Shown here: positions 36,660 through 64,000 of the stretch, in pieces
Numbering within the stretch: the first letter of the stretch is position 1
How the letters are laid out: every line of letters begins with the position of its first letter
Origin: Corella eumyota
Lineage: Eukaryota > Chordata > Ascidiacea > Phlebobranchia > Corellidae
Assembly (NCBI GenBank): GCA_963082875.1
Contig: OY720100.1
Location: forward strand, 15,276,591 to 15,340,590
DNA length: 64,000 nucleotides
Direction: 5' to 3'
Position numbers and translations under genes: made by a program
Notes under the pieces: generated by a model
Told to the model about the DNA's origin: nothing
The model's database searches: none
What the model saw: only the letters and a program-made list of their open reading frames with translations

Positions 36660-37262
36660 TTTAGGCTTAATTCTACAAATTATCAGCTAGATTGTGTTAG
36701 TTTCTCTAGTCCTTATACAGCGTGCCCACGCATTGACGTATAGCAGTCTGTAGCCTACGATGGATCGCATCCACCAATTGAAAATAAATAAAACGTCATA
36801 GTGTTTAAAATGACGCAACAAGCAGCTAGTTTGAAATGATTGAAAGGAAGTAAAGACTTCCTGTGTAGCACCAACGCACTCTATCGCCATCTCGCGGAAG
36901 CTTTATAATTTACAATTTAGTAAGCTCATGGTAGCTATTTACAATTTCAAAAAAAGAATATACAAAAGGAAAGAAAATATAAAAAAAGGAAGCTAGTCGG
37001 AAAGTAACCTGTTTATGTGCAAGTACAGATTATTATGTATTTATCAGTTAAAAGTTCAAAATTGTGTTTTGATATTAAACTTAAGTTGTGATATTACTAT
37101 CAATCACGACGTAAGGGAAAGTGTGAGGCAGTTTCCGCCTTGTTCTGATACAGTCAACTTTTAGTGAATCACAAAAAGTTTATTTGCTCGTTTAAAATGT
37201 TTTGTGACTTTTTTAACGAACTTTAAAGCTGGGCATAAAGTTTTTTTGTATATGGTTTTGAC

Positions 37263-37551
37263 GGCAGCGTATTGTAGTGGTAAGAACACTCGCAACACCA
37301 CTCATGAGGTCGTGGGTTCAATCCCCATTGAGCTTATGCTGTAGCGCCCTTGAGTAAGGCGCTATAAACGGTACGAACTCCTGCTGAGCCAGCACTTAAT
37401 CAGCAGCATAATTATTGGGCAATTATAATCTTTATAAGATCCCAAACTCCCATAGGCAACTCGAGACTGGGTCGGAGTAACTGATGTTACTCTATGTTTA
37501 AGTCGCGCATTCGACTTTTCCACATCGAGGATAAAGATATATACAAAAAAA
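37263..37551 (+). repeat. tRNA-SINE, subfamily A, full length
   Basis: Near-consensus, GPCR 2/BLTP2 intergenic. Confidence 0.92.
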
Positions 37552-38133
37552 TATATAAATATGCTAATGCTAAATATGATAACTTTTATATTTTCTTTAA
37601 AGCCCTCTAAATTATGTTAACTATTATACTAAAAAAAACAATGAATTATTTATGGATATGTGAAAGTTTTTACAAATTTATAGTTTTTATTTTTTATTTT
37701 TTAAATTATAAAAACGTAATGGTTTTTATTTTATTACATGGCATTTATGTTTGATCACAATATGGTTACGTTCTTTACGTTTAAGGTTCGTTTTGTTTAC
37801 AAATATTAAAATCACGTGAAATTTAAAAATAATATTTAACGGTAAATCTTTAATTTATTTCCTTTAAATTTAATAAAATATGTTAAGATAATATGTAAAA
37901 ACACGCTGTAAAAGCAAATTTTATTTTTTATTTAATATTTTATAATTTGACGACAATTTTATAAATATTGACAAAAAGGCGGTGACTTAAAAAAGTCTTA
38001 AACATAAAAACAGGAAAAATAGTTAAAACAATTGTCGTATATTGACTAATGGCTATTTTACTTAAAAAACAAAATATAAACAATAAACCTTACTTTAAAT
38101 GATAGCGTTACCTATTTAACTGTTATAATTAAA

Positions 38134-38178
38134 AAACGCAAATAAATGCCTAACTAAAACGCAAATAAATGCCAAACT
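38134..38178. repeat. 22-bp direct duplication
   Basis: AAAACGCAAATAAATGCC followed by TAACT or AAACT occurs twice in succession in the GPCR 2/BLTP2 intergenic region. Confidence 0.7.
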
Positions 38179-38189
38179 AGATTTTATCT

Positions 38190-38472
38190 TTTTTTGTATA
38201 TATCTTTATCCTCAATATGGAAAGGTTGAATGCGCAACCTTAACATTGGGTAACATCAGTTACTCCGACCCAATCTCAAGTTACCTGTGGCAGTTTGGGA
38301 TATTATAGATTATGATTGCCGATAATTATGTTGCTGATTAAGTGCTGGCTCAGCAGAAGTTTATACCATTTATAGCGCCTTACTCAAGAGCGCTACAGCA
38401 TAAGAGCAGTGGGGATTAAACCCACGACCTCATAGTGTTGTAGCAAGTGTTCTTACCACTACACCACGCTGC
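38190..38472 (-). repeat. tRNA-SINE, subfamily A, full length
   Basis: Tail stem in sense reads AAGGTTGCGCATTCAACCTT, a compensated variant; GPCR 2/BLTP2 intergenic. Confidence 0.92.
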
Positions 38473-38825
38473 CAGTTTTTTTTACACATTGTATATTTAT
38501 TTGATTACCTTAATAAAATAAAAATGCTATTTGTGGTGCTCAGTTTAAATTTTCTAAATCATACCACAAAAAATCAAATATATACAAGTTTAAAAATACA
38601 GGTACACAAAATTGAAAACTGTAAGTTTTACATTACATTTTCACACCTTCCGGCCATTTATTTTCATTTTTACTTGTTTGTTTTTTAAATTGTTCATTTT
38701 TAATTTCACTATGACCAGTGTTGCCATGATAAAAAATGATTTCAAAACATTTTTAGCGTTTTGATGTACAATATTTTATACATTTACAGACGTTACGGTT
38801 AACAATGTTATTAACTTAAATAAAA

Positions 38826-64000
<25,175 letters not shown>

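Larger units (their letters stand above)
36660..38825. promoter_or_regulatory. Divergent intergenic region, adhesion GPCR 2 / BLTP2
   Basis: 2.2 kb between two divergent starts. It contains two SINEs in opposite orientation (37263-37551 and 38190-38472), a 22-bp tandem duplication near 38134-38178 and long AT-rich stretches. The first 300 bp next to the GPCR are SINE-free and GC-richer. No coding exon is supported. Confidence 0.55.

Noticed and set aside
36687-36890. Short - strand open frame upstream of adhesion GPCR 2
   Set aside because: It has no family-like pattern, lies in the promoter region, and the GPCR has a better ATG with a signal peptide at 36659.

Overview
The window is animal nuclear DNA, AT-rich, with many small exons, short GT-AG introns and very many tRNA-derived SINEs. 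Protein similarity, compact spacing, operon-like gene pairs and SINE density fit a sea squirt (ascidian tunicate, Ciona-like). That placement is an inference; the species cannot be fixed from sequence alone.

Layout: (1) 33-8574 +, the 3' part of a FACIT-like collagen (VWA domains, TSPN/laminin-G-like domain, Thr-rich stalk, two collagen blocks). (2) 9914-10831 -, intronless PP6 catalytic subunit PPP6C, divergent from (3) 11356-12305 +, splicing factor SYF2. (4) 12644-14069 -, mitochondrial methionine aminopeptidase METAP1D, directly behind and possibly operonic with (5) 14059-15191 -, an unrecognised single-pass, probably mitochondrial protein. (6) 16249-16539 +, a COX20-like cytochrome oxidase assembly factor. 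(7) 16719-18447 +, a small coiled-coil protein. (8) 18911-23137 +, an adhesion GPCR with a degenerate GPS. (9) 23592-28462 +, NFYC. (10) 28795-36659 -, a second adhesion GPCR with a trefoil-like N-terminus and a near-canonical GPS. (11) 38826 to the window end +, BLTP2 (KIAA0100/Hobbit), a bridge-like lipid-transfer protein spread over more than 40 exons, with only its C-terminus missing. Gene models were assembled by hand from splice sites; intron phases close at every junction, and both GPCR coding sums are multiples of three.

Most intron and intergenic space is filled by about 60 copies of one SINE superfamily in two subfamilies, A (young) and B (older). Its consensus reads as a chain of short perfect hairpins, and copies show compensatory base changes. 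One hairpin appears to have been amplified into a roughly 0.9-kb minisatellite in a BLTP2 intron. The most notable coding observation is a pair of homologous tandem exons in BLTP2 whose phases require exactly one to be used. The METAP1D junction looks like a trans-spliced or overlapping operon. Three mitochondrial or probably mitochondrial genes lie side by side between 12.6 and 16.5 kb. No rRNA, functional tRNA, CRISPR array or viral element was recognised.
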